From assembly GCA_027065125.1 (NCBI GenBank), contig JAMOOV010000104.1:1-41947 (forward strand): a DNA stretch of 41,947 nt. The letters run 5' to 3'. The notes under the pieces are model-generated. The model made no database searches. It had not been told where the DNA came from and saw only the letters and a program-made list of their open reading frames with translations. This document shows positions 16,476-24,789 of this stretch, one piece after another (position 1 is the stretch's first letter; each line of letters opens with the position of its first letter). The DNA is from Campylobacterales bacterium (GTDB taxonomy: Bacteria > Campylobacterota > Campylobacteria > Campylobacterales > JALSKU01). A program made the position numbers and the translations under genes.

Positions 16476-17684
16476 ATGATTAAAAAGTTTATAACTATTA
16501 CTCTTGGTTTCTCAACTTTACTCTTTTGTAGCCCTCTACAAGAAGCTATAAATAATGCAAAACCATACTCTACCATAAATTTATCCAAAGGTAGATTTGA
16601 AGGGCATATAATTATAAATAAACCCATCATAATCATTGGGAAAAATGAAAAAACGATCATAGATGGAATGGAAAAAAATACCGTTATAACTATAAAAAGT
16701 CCAAATGTCATATTAGAGAACTTAACCATCACCGGAAGCGGACATAGAAAAGAGGATTTTGATAGTGGTATAACAGCCGAAAAAGCGGACAATCTAAAAA
16801 TAGAAAATTGTAAAATCACAGATAGCTTGTATGGCATTTATATAATGATGACAAAAAATGCTTTGATAAAAAATAACTATATAACTTCTAAAAAAGAGAA
16901 AATTCCCTTAAGAGGTGACGGACTAAAGCTTTGGTATTGCAACAATTCACTTATCCAAAATAATAAATTTGAAAAAGTAAGAGATATAAATCTTGCCCAT
17001 TCAAATAATAACACTATCCAAAATAATAAATTTTTTAACAATAGATTTGCTACATATCTTGAGATGAGTCACAATAACATCATAAAAAATAACTTATACA
17101 AATACAATGAAGTATCCATCATGTTAATGGGTTCTAAAAATATCAAAGTCATCTCAAACAAAGTTTTAAGTTCAAAAGGAGTAGCCGGTGTCGGAATCCT
17201 TATGAAAGAGGGTACAAATCTGCATTTTGAAAACAATACCGTTAAATATAATGCCAAAGCATTTTACATAGACAACAAAGCTACTGAAAGGGGGATGCAA
17301 AGATATATCATAAACAATGAAATATCCTTCAACCTTGAGGCTTTGCACTTCCATCTACTTGTAAGCAATAACACTATAAAAAGAAATAAAATTCACGACA
17401 ATCTTGACGATGTGGTTAAAGACTTAACCGGATATCCCAATAGAAATAATGTTGTTGAGTATAACTACTGGGGAGAGTATGAGGGGTTTGATAAAAATCA
17501 TGACAACATAGGAGATACACCCTATGTTATCTACGAGTATGCCGATAGATTGTGGAGTTATGATCCTAAGATAAAATTTTTCTACGGCAATGTTGTTATA
17601 AGTTTAACCAACTTTTTATGCAAAATAGCCCCTTTTGCAGAGCCAATTTTGCTTCTTGAGGATAAAAAGCCTGTCATGTTTTAA
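16476..17684 (+). CDS. nosD: NosD-like periplasmic parallel beta-helix protein
   Basis: A 402-residue protein with an N-terminal signal peptide (MIKKFITITLGFSTLLFCSP) and about ten right-handed beta-helix turns built from N-N-x-I repeats (IQNNKF, IKNNLY, ENNTVK, IKRNKI). The C-terminus, FLCKIAPFAEPILLLEDKKP, matches the characteristic end of NosD proteins, as does the EYNYWGEYEGFDKNHDNIGDTPY segment. NosD helps mature the copper centres of nitrous oxide reductase with NosF and NosY. No nosZ, nosF, nosY or nosL is seen in the window, so it is either an orphan or a homologue serving another cuproprotein. It starts 2 nt after hemY; no clear SD. Confidence 0.82.
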   Translation: MIKKFITITLGFSTLLFCSPLQEAINNAKPYSTINLSKGRFEGHIIINKPIIIIGKNEKTIIDGMEKNTVITIKSPNVILENLTITGSGHRKEDFDSGITAEKADNLKIENCKITDSLYGIYIMMTKNALIKNNYITSKKEKIPLRGDGLKLWYCNNSLIQNNKFEKVRDINLAHSNNNTIQNNKFFNNRFATYLEMSHNNIIKNNLYKYNEVSIMLMGSKNIKVISNKVLSSKGVAGVGILMKEGTNLHFENNTVKYNAKAFYIDNKATERGMQRYIINNEISFNLEALHFHLLVSNNTIKRNKIHDNLDDVVKDLTGYPNRNNVVEYNYWGEYEGFDKNHDNIGDTPYVIYEYADRLWSYDPKIKFFYGNVVISLTNFLCKIAPFAEPILLLEDKKPVMF

Positions 17685-17722
17685 GTCTTTCTTAAAGTAT
17701 CTTTTCTGCTTATAAATAAAAT

Positions 17723-17741
17723 TTCCATTTTTTTTATGGAA
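17723..17741 (+). terminator. Weak hairpin with T-loop after nosD
   Basis: TTCCAT and ATGGAA enclose a seven-T loop, 39 nt downstream of the nosD stop. The stem is only 6 bp and no T-run follows, so termination here is uncertain; it does mark the end of the long plus-strand operon. Confidence 0.3.
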
Positions 17742-17744
17742 CCA

Positions 17745-17772
17745 TTGTATAGTAATCCTATTATGGTATAAT
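17745..17772 (+). promoter_or_regulatory. Promoter of ppaC (TTGTAT - 16 nt - TATAAT)
   Basis: A -35 TTGTAT (17745-17750) and a perfect -10 TATAAT (17767-17772) are spaced by 16 nt, 31 nt before the ATG. SD AAAAAGG lies 7 nt before the start codon. Confidence 0.6.
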
Positions 17773-17802
17773 TATAAAAAATTAATTTAAAAAGGTAAAA
17801 CA

Positions 17803-18723
17803 ATGAAAATGTATGTATGCGGACACACCAATCCTGATTCAGATTCTATCTGTGCAGCCATCTCTCTATCTTATCTTAAAAATCAGCTTGGAGATGAAGC
17901 AACTCCTGCAAGACAAGGAGATATAAATCCTGAAAGTAGATTTATATTGGATAAATTTGATATTGAAGAACCTATCTTAAAAACTGCATACAAAAATGAA
18001 AATCTTTTTATAGTTGATTATTCAGATTTAGCTCAAGCTCCAAAAGATATAAAAGAAGCAAATATATTGGGGATAGTTGATCATCATAAACTCGGAGATA
18101 TAACCACTCCTACTCCCCTTGAGTGTTGGATAAGGCCTGTAGGCTGTTCAAACACAATAATAAAAGAAATGTTTGACTACTATAAGGTGGATATTCCTAA
18201 AAATTTAGCCGGTATTATGCTTTGTGCTATATTGAGTGATACGGTTATTTATAAATCTCCAACTTGCACCGAAGAGGATATAAAAGCTACTGAAGAATTA
18301 GCTAAAATTGCCGAGGTTGAAGATATAAAAGCTCTTGGTATGGAAATGTTTTTGGTAAAATCTGCCGTCAAAGGAGCAACTCCGAGAGAACTTGTCACAA
18401 GAGATTATAAAGACTTCGATATGAGCGGTAAAAAGGTGGGTATCGGTCAACTTGAAGTAGTTGATCTTAGTGTATTTGACGATATGATAGATGATCTTTT
18501 TAAAGATATGGAAGCCCTAAAAGAAGAAGGTGATAGACATAGCATTTTACTACTTTTGACAGATATTATCAATGAAGGTTCAAAACTTCTTGTTATTAGT
18601 GATGATGAGAGTTTAATAGAAAAAGCTTTTGAAACAAAACTTGAAAACTCTATGAGTTATCTACCGGGAGTCTTAAGCAGAAAAAAACAGGTAGTTCCAT
18701 TTTTAGAAAAAATTTTTAGTTAA
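17803..18723 (+). CDS. ppaC: Manganese-dependent inorganic pyrophosphatase (family II)
   Basis: A DHH-superfamily phosphatase that hydrolyses pyrophosphate to drive biosynthesis. The 306-residue length is typical. Metal and phosphate motifs are GHTNPDSDS (H, D, D), IVDYSD, DHHKLGD (the DHH motif) and AILSDTV in the N-terminal domain; the C-terminal DHHA2 domain ends with LPGVLSRKKQVVP, the substrate-binding R-K-K. No CBS regulatory insert is present. It has its own promoter and is followed 10 nt later by a PAS chemoreceptor. Confidence 0.96.
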   Translation: MKMYVCGHTNPDSDSICAAISLSYLKNQLGDEATPARQGDINPESRFILDKFDIEEPILKTAYKNENLFIVDYSDLAQAPKDIKEANILGIVDHHKLGDITTPTPLECWIRPVGCSNTIIKEMFDYYKVDIPKNLAGIMLCAILSDTVIYKSPTCTEEDIKATEELAKIAEVEDIKALGMEMFLVKSAVKGATPRELVTRDYKDFDMSGKKVGIGQLEVVDLSVFDDMIDDLFKDMEALKEEGDRHSILLLLTDIINEGSKLLVISDDESLIEKAFETKLENSMSYLPGVLSRKKQVVPFLEKIFS

Positions 18724-18733
18724 AGGATAAGCG

Positions 18734-19960
18734 ATGTTGTTCTCCAAAAAAGATAATTTAAACAAGCATAAAGACGATATGGGGAAAAAAGTAAATGAAT
18801 GTATAGAAAAGTTGCAAAATAAAATTGTTGATGAAAAATTTTTACAAAATTTTAATGCAAATTTATCTTTAGAAGAAAAAATGGACTCCATAATAGAATA
18901 TGTTGTTAATTTAAACTATGAAATGAATTTTTTTATTATGAATTTTCCGGTAGCTATGTTTGCAATAGATCCTCAAAGAAAAATGTTAGTATGGAATAAA
19001 AGCTTTGAAGAGATTACGGGATTTAATGAAAATGATATAAGTTCTCTTTCAATTCCTCAAGCACCAAAAATATTATGGTCGAAAAATCCTTCGGAATGTA
19101 AAGTATGTAAATTGGTCGGAAAGTATGATAAAGAGAGAAAAAGTGGTATAGGTATAGCCGAGATTACCACTAAACAAGGAAAAATTATACCGGTATATGT
19201 TTATGTTGAGCCTATAGTTAAAGATGGAGAAGTGATTAAAACTTATGTAACTCTTAGAAATTTATTGACAGAAAGAGCCAAAGAGGCTGAGATAAGAAAA
19301 GACTTTTTTAAACAAGAAGCCAGTGAAATGATAAAAGTATTGGAAAATATATCCAATCACAAATTAAACACCAATCTTAACATCTCAAATGATAACGACT
19401 TTAAAGTACTTGAACAACCGATAAAAGAGATACAACACACTCTAAAAGAGTTAGTTACCAGACTAAAAGAGTCATCATCCTTAGTAAAAGAGATTCATGA
19501 TGATATATTTAACAAATTAAATATTCTTTTAGAGTGGAATGAAAGTAAATTTTTGCCATCTCAAGCAGAAGCAAGCGATAAAGCAAATGAATTAAATGAA
19601 TCTATGGGTGATATAGAAAAAATGGTTGAAATGATAAAAGATATATCTGATCAAACAAATCTTTTAGCACTAAATGCAGCTATAGAGGCAGCAAGAGCAG
19701 GTGAGCATGGAAGAGGTTTTGCCGTAGTTGCAGATGAGATTAGAAAACTTGCCGAAAAATCTCAAAAAAGTGCAACGGAGATAACAGCTATCATCAACTT
19801 GATAAAAGCAAATGTTTATAATATGAATGAAGATATAACAAATACACAAAATGAAGTCAAACAATTATCCACTTCTTTAGAAGATATAATGGAAAAATTT
19901 GATTCTATGGCTAGAAATGTCATAAATCTTGAAAATCTTGTAAAAGATTTTGAGATATAA
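18734..19960 (+). CDS. Soluble PAS-domain methyl-accepting chemotaxis protein
   Basis: A 408-residue cytoplasmic chemoreceptor: no transmembrane helix is visible. Residues about 65-180 form a PAS domain ([39 protein letters not shown]), containing a Cys pair, CKVCK, that could bind metal or heme or be redox active. The signalling domain has the near-invariant hairpin tip ([38 protein letters not shown]) at about 300-340. The helices after the tip end early, so the coiled coil is of a short class and there is no CheB/CheR tether pentapeptide. SD AAAGGAT precedes the ATG. Ligand unknown; a cytoplasmic energy or redox sensor is a reasonable guess. Confidence 0.88.
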   Translation: MLFSKKDNLNKHKDDMGKKVNECIEKLQNKIVDEKFLQNFNANLSLEEKMDSIIEYVVNLNYEMNFFIMNFPVAMFAIDPQRKMLVWNKSFEEITGFNENDISSLSIPQAPKILWSKNPSECKVCKLVGKYDKERKSGIGIAEITTKQGKIIPVYVYVEPIVKDGEVIKTYVTLRNLLTERAKEAEIRKDFFKQEASEMIKVLENISNHKLNTNLNISNDNDFKVLEQPIKEIQHTLKELVTRLKESSSLVKEIHDDIFNKLNILLEWNESKFLPSQAEASDKANELNESMGDIEKMVEMIKDISDQTNLLALNAAIEAARAGEHGRGFAVVADEIRKLAEKSQKSATEITAIINLIKANVYNMNEDITNTQNEVKQLSTSLEDIMEKFDSMARNVINLENLVKDFEI

Positions 19961-19967
19961 AAAATTA

Positions 19968-21122
19968 ATGAAACAGTTCAAAAAAGGAGATGTTTATACC
20001 ATCTCCTTTGCTCATCTTTTTCATGATATTTTTTCATCTTTTTTAGCTCCTTTACTACCTCTTTTGATAGCAAAGATAGGGATTTCACTCTCACTTGCCT
20101 CATTTTTGGATATAGCCAGAAAGATACCATCTTTGTTTAATCCTCTTCTTGGACTTATGGCGGAGAGAAGAGATGTTAAATACTTTGTTATCATAACTCC
20201 TGCCATAACAGCTACGGCTATGGGGCTTTTGGGAGTTGTAAACTCCTATATATTAGCTCTTATCTTACTTTTTATAGCTGGAGTTAGTGCTACACTTTTT
20301 CATATCCCTTCACCCACTATGATAAAAGAGGCAGCAGGAAATGAAACCGGAAAAGGGATGAGTTATTTTATGGTAGGAGGAGAGAGTGCAAGAACCATAG
20401 GTCCTCTTATCATAACCGGAGCCATCTCTTTATGGGGTTTTGAGGGAACTTACAGACTTATACCTTTTGGCATAGCCGCTTCTATATTTTTATACTTTAA
20501 ACTTAAAGATTTTGAAGTGGAGGATTTTAGTGCCAAAAAAATTGAAGAAGGAAGTACTAAAAAGATATTAAAATCATTAAAATCCTTTTTTATTATACTT
20601 GGCTCATACCTTCTTTTTAATGCCGGAACAAAATCAGCCCTTACTCTATATCTTCCGGTATATTTAGTCAGACACGATATAAGTATCTATGAAGCCGGTA
20701 TATCTCTATCTATCTTACAATTTTTCGGGATAGTGGGAACATTTTTTTCAGGACGATTTTCAGACAGGATAGGCAGAAAAGCTGTACTTTTGATATCAGC
20801 TTTTGGAATCACTTTTTCAATGTTGCTTTTTATATTTTTTTACAAAAATGCGATATTTTTTATCTTGCCTCTTCTTGGTTTTTTTCTTTTTATGCCTGGA
20901 CCCGTTATGCTAAGTGCCGTTCAAGATACCAACACGAACAAACCTACTTTCGTCAATAGCATTTATATGGGTATAAACTTCGGCATAAGCTCATTGGCAG
21001 TCTTTTTTATAGGATTTTTTGCAGATCGTTTTGGACTTGATATAGTCTATGAAATCTGCACACTTTTCACATTTTTATCCATATTTATCATACTTTTTTT
21101 ACCTTTAAAAAAGAATGCTTAA
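19968..21122 (+). CDS. MFS transporter (fosmidomycin-resistance-like)
   Basis: A 384-residue major facilitator with about 12 membrane segments. The N-terminus (AHLFHDIFSSFLAPLLPLL) is characteristic of the Fsr (fosmidomycin resistance) subgroup, and a motif-A-like loop, GRFSDRIGRKAV, lies between helices 8 and 9. Natural substrate unknown. I prefer the ATG at 19968 over a TTG at 19950 that lies inside the chemoreceptor gene; neither has a convincing SD. It follows the MCP gene with no gap, so co-transcription is likely. Confidence 0.85.
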   Translation: MKQFKKGDVYTISFAHLFHDIFSSFLAPLLPLLIAKIGISLSLASFLDIARKIPSLFNPLLGLMAERRDVKYFVIITPAITATAMGLLGVVNSYILALILLFIAGVSATLFHIPSPTMIKEAAGNETGKGMSYFMVGGESARTIGPLIITGAISLWGFEGTYRLIPFGIAASIFLYFKLKDFEVEDFSAKKIEEGSTKKILKSLKSFFIILGSYLLFNAGTKSALTLYLPVYLVRHDISIYEAGISLSILQFFGIVGTFFSGRFSDRIGRKAVLLISAFGITFSMLLFIFFYKNAIFFILPLLGFFLFMPGPVMLSAVQDTNTNKPTFVNSIYMGINFGISSLAVFFIGFFADRFGLDIVYEICTLFTFLSIFIILFLPLKKNA

Positions 21123-21145
21123 AGAGTTATTTTTAAGTCTTGACC

Positions 21146-21166
21146 TTTGTCATTTTATAAGACAAA
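21146..21166. promoter_or_regulatory. Inverted repeat upstream of nrdD
   Basis: TTTGTC and GACAAA flank a 9-nt AT-only spacer, 10 nt upstream of the nrdD -10 box. It lies at the -35 position and could be an operator. It does not look like an NrdR box (ACACWATATWTWGT-like). Confidence 0.35.
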
Positions 21167-21175
21167 TTTTTAAGA

Positions 21176-21181
21176 TATAAT
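21176..21181 (+). promoter_or_regulatory. Promoter -10 (TATAAT) of the nrdD operon
   Basis: TATAAT 27 nt upstream of the nrdD ATG, followed by SD AAAAGG. A TTGACC at 21140-21145 is too far away (30 nt) to be its -35. Confidence 0.55.
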
Positions 21182-21208
21182 CCGCCCAAACAATCAAAAG
21201 GTTTTTTA

Positions 21209-23314
21209 ATGCTCACAGAAATTTTAAAAAGGAATGGTATTGCTCAAGAATTTCAACCTTTCAAAATCGAAGATGCGATAAAAAAGGCTTTCAAAAGCGA
21301 AAATACCACATATGATAGGCAAGTTTTTTTAAATGTCTTAGAAAAGATACAAAATAAAAGAGTTGCAGCTGTCGAAGATATACAAGATCTTATAGAGCAT
21401 GAACTTTACAAAGCAAGATATTTTGATGTGATGAAGTCCTTTATGCAATATAGACTCATCCATAAAATGCAAAGAGAGCATATCTTAGGACTCAATGAAG
21501 ATACAACTTATATAAACTGTACTCAAACCATAGAAGAGTATATAGATAAAATTGACTGGAGGATAAATGCCAACTCAAACACGGGCTACTCCAATGCCGG
21601 ACTTGTAAATAATAGTGCAGGAAAAATTATAGCGAACTATTGGCTTGATAAAGTTTATTCCAAAGAAGAGGGGTATGCCCATAGAAATGGAGACTATCAT
21701 ATACACGATCTTGACTGTTTGACGGGATATTGTGCCGGATGGAGTTTAAGAGTATTACTTGATGAGGGATTTAACGGAGTTAGAGGTAGAGTTGAAAGCA
21801 GACCTCCAAATCACTTTAGAGAAGCTCTCGGACAGATGGCAAACTTTCTTGGCATACTTCAAAGTGAGTGGGCGGGAGCTCAAGCCTTTAGCAGTTTTGA
21901 TACATACCTTGCTCCTTATGTATTTAAAGACAAACTAACTTTTAAAGAGATAAAAAAAGCTATAAGAAGTTTTATTTATAACTTAAATGTACCGGCAAGA
22001 TGGGGGCAAAGTCCATTTACCAATATCACTATCGACTGGACGGTACCAAGCGACTTAAAAGATCAGATACCCACAAGAGAGCAAAAGCATATATTTAAAA
22101 ATTTACAAGATGAAGAGCTTTTAGAAGAAGCACAAACAAGAGGTTGCAACTCTCTTGAAGATATGACATATAAAAACTTTCAAAAAGAGATGAACCTCAT
22201 AAACAAAGCTTACTATGAAGTGATGACAGAAGGCGATAAGACGGGACAGCCATTTACATTTCCTATACCTACGGTTAATATCACCGAAGATTTTGACTGG
22301 TATGGAGAAAATACCGATCTTCTTTTTGAAAATACCGCTAAAATCGGCTCAAGCTACTTTCAAAACTTTATAGGAAGTCAATATATAAGAGATGAAAACG
22401 GAAATCTCGTAGAAAATCCTGAAGCTTATAAGCCGGGTGCAGTTAGAAGCATGTGTTGCAGACTTCAACTAGACCTTAGAGAGCTTTTAAAAAGAGGCGG
22501 GGGGCTTTTTGGAAGTGCCGAGATGACCGGAAGTATAGGAGTTGTTACCATAAATGCCGCAAGACTCGGATATCTTTATAAAAACGATAAAGAAGCTCTT
22601 TATGATGAGCTTGAAAGACTTATGGATTTAGCCAAATCAACTCTTGAAAAGAAGAGAGTCTTTATCCAAGAGATGTATGATAGAGGTTTGTACCCATATA
22701 CAAAAAGATACCTTCCCGGATTTAACAACCACTTCTCAACTATCGGTATAAACGGTGTCAATGAAATGATAAGAAACTTTACCAACGATAAGCATGATAT
22801 TACGGATGAAGTTGGAGCGAAATTTGCTTTGGAAATGTTAGACTTTATGAGAGAAAAGTTAAAAGCTTATCAAGAAGAAACAGGCAATCTTTACAACCTT
22901 GAGGCAACTCCGGCAGAAGGAACGACATATAGATTTGCCAAAGAGGATAAGAAGAGATATCCAGATATCATACAAGCTGGATTTGATAAAAATATATACT
23001 ATACAAACTCTTCTCAACTTCCGGCAAACTATACGGATGATCCTTTTGAAGCTCTTGATATGCAAGATGAGTTGCAGTGTAAATATACAGGCGGTACGGT
23101 CTTGCATCTATATATGAGTGAGAGGATAAGTTCACCGGAGGCTTGTAGAAAACTTGTAAGGAGTGTTATAGAGAACTATAGACTACCATATATTACTATA
23201 ACACCGGTTTTCTCCGTTTGTCCTAAACATGGCTATATAAGCGGAGAGTATGAGTATTGTCCATATTGTGATGAAGAGTTGATAGAAAATTATAAGAAGG
23301 AGAAATTGAAATGA
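21209..23314 (+). CDS. nrdD: Anaerobic (class III) ribonucleotide reductase large subunit, lacking the glycyl-radical segment
   Basis: NrdD reduces ribonucleotides using a glycyl radical made by NrdG. The 701 residues contain an ATP-cone (about 1-95), then the catalytic barrel: DYHIHDLDCLTGYCAGWSLR, WAGAQAFSSFDTYLAP, SPFTNITIDWT, PFTFPIPTVNIT, SMCCRLQLDLRELLKRGGG (cysteines 416/417, one expected to be the thiyl site) and LYNLEATPAEGTTYRFAK. The C-terminal zinc site is intact (C671-P-K-H674, C684-P-Y-C687). In ordinary NrdD the RVxGY radical loop follows within about 10 residues; here the protein stops 14 residues after C687 with no such motif. The motif is encoded by the next, overlapping small gene. 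SD AAAAGG, 7 nt before the ATG. Confidence 0.95.
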   Translation: MLTEILKRNGIAQEFQPFKIEDAIKKAFKSENTTYDRQVFLNVLEKIQNKRVAAVEDIQDLIEHELYKARYFDVMKSFMQYRLIHKMQREHILGLNEDTTYINCTQTIEEYIDKIDWRINANSNTGYSNAGLVNNSAGKIIANYWLDKVYSKEEGYAHRNGDYHIHDLDCLTGYCAGWSLRVLLDEGFNGVRGRVESRPPNHFREALGQMANFLGILQSEWAGAQAFSSFDTYLAPYVFKDKLTFKEIKKAIRSFIYNLNVPARWGQSPFTNITIDWTVPSDLKDQIPTREQKHIFKNLQDEELLEEAQTRGCNSLEDMTYKNFQKEMNLINKAYYEVMTEGDKTGQPFTFPIPTVNITEDFDWYGENTDLLFENTAKIGSSYFQNFIGSQYIRDENGNLVENPEAYKPGAVRSMCCRLQLDLRELLKRGGGLFGSAEMTGSIGVVTINAARLGYLYKNDKEALYDELERLMDLAKSTLEKKRVFIQEMYDRGLYPYTKRYLPGFNNHFSTIGINGVNEMIRNFTNDKHDITDEVGAKFALEMLDFMREKLKAYQEETGNLYNLEATPAEGTTYRFAKEDKKRYPDIIQAGFDKNIYYTNSSQLPANYTDDPFEALDMQDELQCKYTGGTVLHLYMSERISSPEACRKLVRSVIENYRLPYITITPVFSVCPKHGYISGEYEYCPYCDEELIENYKKEKLK

Positions 23315-23490
23315 CAAAAGAAGAAATTTTAAAGAATATTGAGAGTAAAAGAACGAGATGTACGGTTTATACAAGAGTTATGGGATACCATAGACCCGTT
23401 GAAAGTTTTAATATAGGCAAGAAAGGTGAGCATAAAGAGAGAGTTCAGTTTGTAGAAAATCCAAAAGAGCAACTTAAAAACTGTGGATGA
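23311..23490 (+). CDS. Separate glycyl-radical peptide of the class III ribonucleotide reductase
   Basis: A 59-residue protein. It carries TVYTRVMGYHRPVE followed by SFNIGKKGEHKERVQF, which corresponds to the C-terminal end of canonical NrdD (pattern V-Y-[TS]-R-V-x-G-Y-x-R-P-V, then W/F-N-x-G-K-x-x-E-x-x-x-R). The radical would sit on G25. About 17 residues precede the motif (MTKEEILKNIESKRTRC), probably a docking helix; it has Cys17 and Cys58. The ATG shares ATGA with the nrdD stop and has a strong SD (AAGGAG) inside nrdD, so this is a genuine coupled gene rather than a read error: joining the two would need a frameshift. Its 3' end overlaps nrdG by 8 nt. Confidence 0.85.
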   Translation: MTKEEILKNIESKRTRCTVYTRVMGYHRPVESFNIGKKGEHKERVQFVENPKEQLKNCG

Positions 23491-24175
23491 TAAAATCCTA
23501 TATGATATAACAAAATTTACCGTGCTTGACTATGAAGAGCATTTGAGTGCGGTTTTGTGGTTTGGCGGGTGCAATATGAGATGCCCCTACTGCTACAACA
23601 GCGATATAGTCTTTGCCAAAGAGGGAAACTTTGACAAAGATGAACTTTTTAGATTTCTAAAAAGCAGACAAAGAAGACTCGAAGCCGTCGTTTTAAGCGG
23701 TGGAGAGTGTACTTTATATAAAAAGCTGCCACAACTTGCAAGAGAGATAAAAGAGTTAGGTTACAAGATAAAGATAGACACAAACGGCACCAATCCAAAA
23801 ATGTTAAAAGAGATGTTAAAAGATAATCTTTTGGATTTTATATCACTTGATTATAAAGCACCATCATACAAATACCAAGAGATTACAAAACATAAAAATT
23901 TTACTCTTTTTAAAGAGAGTTTAATTCATTTTATAGAAAATGAGGCAAATTTTGAGGTAAGAACGACTGTTCATACCGATCTTTTAGATGAAAATGATAT
24001 AAATCATATCATCAAAGATCTTTACGATAAAGGCTATAAAAATAGTTATTATATACAAAATTATATGCATCAAGAAAAAATACTCGGTACTTTAAAAGAG
24101 CAAACAACAGAGTTGGATATCACAAAGATAAAAACCGACTTGATAGATGTAAAATTTAGGAATTTTAAAATTTAA
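23483..24175 (+). CDS. nrdG: Anaerobic ribonucleotide reductase activating protein (radical SAM)
   Basis: NrdG uses a [4Fe-4S] cluster and S-adenosylmethionine to generate the glycyl radical of the class III reductase. The cluster motif is C30-N-M-R-C34-P-Y-C37; LSGGECTL is the SAM-contact GGE motif, and [10 protein letters not shown] follows. The 230-residue length suits the NrdG2-like subgroup of radical SAM activases. The start is GTG at 23483, within the last codons of the radical-peptide gene; no good SD is visible, so translation is likely coupled. The 3' end overlaps convergent ruvC by 11 nt. Confidence 0.93.
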   Translation: MDDKILYDITKFTVLDYEEHLSAVLWFGGCNMRCPYCYNSDIVFAKEGNFDKDELFRFLKSRQRRLEAVVLSGGECTLYKKLPQLAREIKELGYKIKIDTNGTNPKMLKEMLKDNLLDFISLDYKAPSYKYQEITKHKNFTLFKESLIHFIENEANFEVRTTVHTDLLDENDINHIIKDLYDKGYKNSYYIQNYMHQEKILGTLKEQTTELDITKIKTDLIDVKFRNFKI

Positions 24176-24635
24176 TCCTTTGGGAATGGGTTATAGCTAC
24201 TGCTATAGCATCTGTTATGTCTAATGGTTTTATCTCCTTTTTTATACCAAGTATTCTTTTTACCATGAAAGCTACTTGCTCTTTTGCAGCTTTTGCTTTT
24301 CCAGTTACAGCTTTTTTTACTTGTAATGGAGTATATTCATAAAAATTACCATACTCAAGTAATATCTTTAAAGATAGAGCTCCTCTAAATTGAGCCAATT
24401 TTAAAACTGTTTTTGGATTGTGAGCATAAAATATATCTTCTATCGCCACTTGATCTATCTTAGCATTTTTAAATACTGTATCAAATCCTTCAACAAGCTC
24501 CATTATTTGATATTGTAACTCTTTCTCTTTTATCTTAATAAGTCCTGCCTCTATCAAATATAGTTTAGATCTCTCTTTTTTGACGATAGCATATCCACAG
24601 TTTCTACTTCCCGGGTCTATTCCAAGTATATTCAT
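24165..24635 (-). CDS. ruvC: Holliday junction resolvase RuvC
   Basis: RuvC cuts Holliday junctions symmetrically with the RuvAB branch-migration motor. The 156-residue protein has the RNase H-like fold with acidic catalytic residues D7 (GIDPGS), E66 ([11 protein letters not shown]), D139 and D142 ([12 protein letters not shown]). It is transcribed away from dnaA; the intervening DNA holds DnaA-box-like sites. The ruvC-dnaA arrangement is a recurrent origin context in Campylobacterota. Confidence 0.96.
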   Translation of the reverse strand: MNILGIDPGSRNCGYAIVKKERSKLYLIEAGLIKIKEKELQYQIMELVEGFDTVFKNAKIDQVAIEDIFYAHNPKTVLKLAQFRGALSLKILLEYGNFYEYTPLQVKKAVTGKAKAAKEQVAFMVKRILGIKKEIKPLDITDAIAVAITHSQRIKF

Positions 24636-24789
24636 TTTTTCTCACTTTTCACACTCTTTTCACATTGTGAATAATCTGTTTTTACACATTTAAAAATCGT
24701 TTAACAGATTATTTAAGGTATTTTAGCTAAAATTATATATATTTTCACATAGTTTTCAATATGTGAATAAAAAACAAACAGGAAAAAAA
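24636..24789. other. oriC part 1: ruvC-dnaA intergenic region with DnaA-box-like sites
   Basis: Campylobacterota DnaA recognises boxes with a TTCAC core (published for several genera, as I recall). Here the core occurs on the plus strand at 24648-24652, 24659-24663 and 24744-24748, and inverted (GTGAA) at 24667-24671 and 24763-24767. The second and fourth form a TTCACATTGTGAA palindrome. The stretch 24721-24745 is almost pure A/T. Together with the dnaA-dnaN gap it fits a bipartite origin; it also holds the dnaA promoter. Confidence 0.65.

Noticed and set aside
21140-21145. TTGACC as -35 of nrdD
   Set aside because: The spacer to TATAAT would be 30 nt, far outside the functional range.
23300-23330. 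A sequencing frameshift splitting a normal nrdD
   Set aside because: The second frame begins with ATG at ATGA, has an optimal SD and a 17-residue N-terminal part unlike the NrdD linker. Still listed as the refuting test of the main finding.
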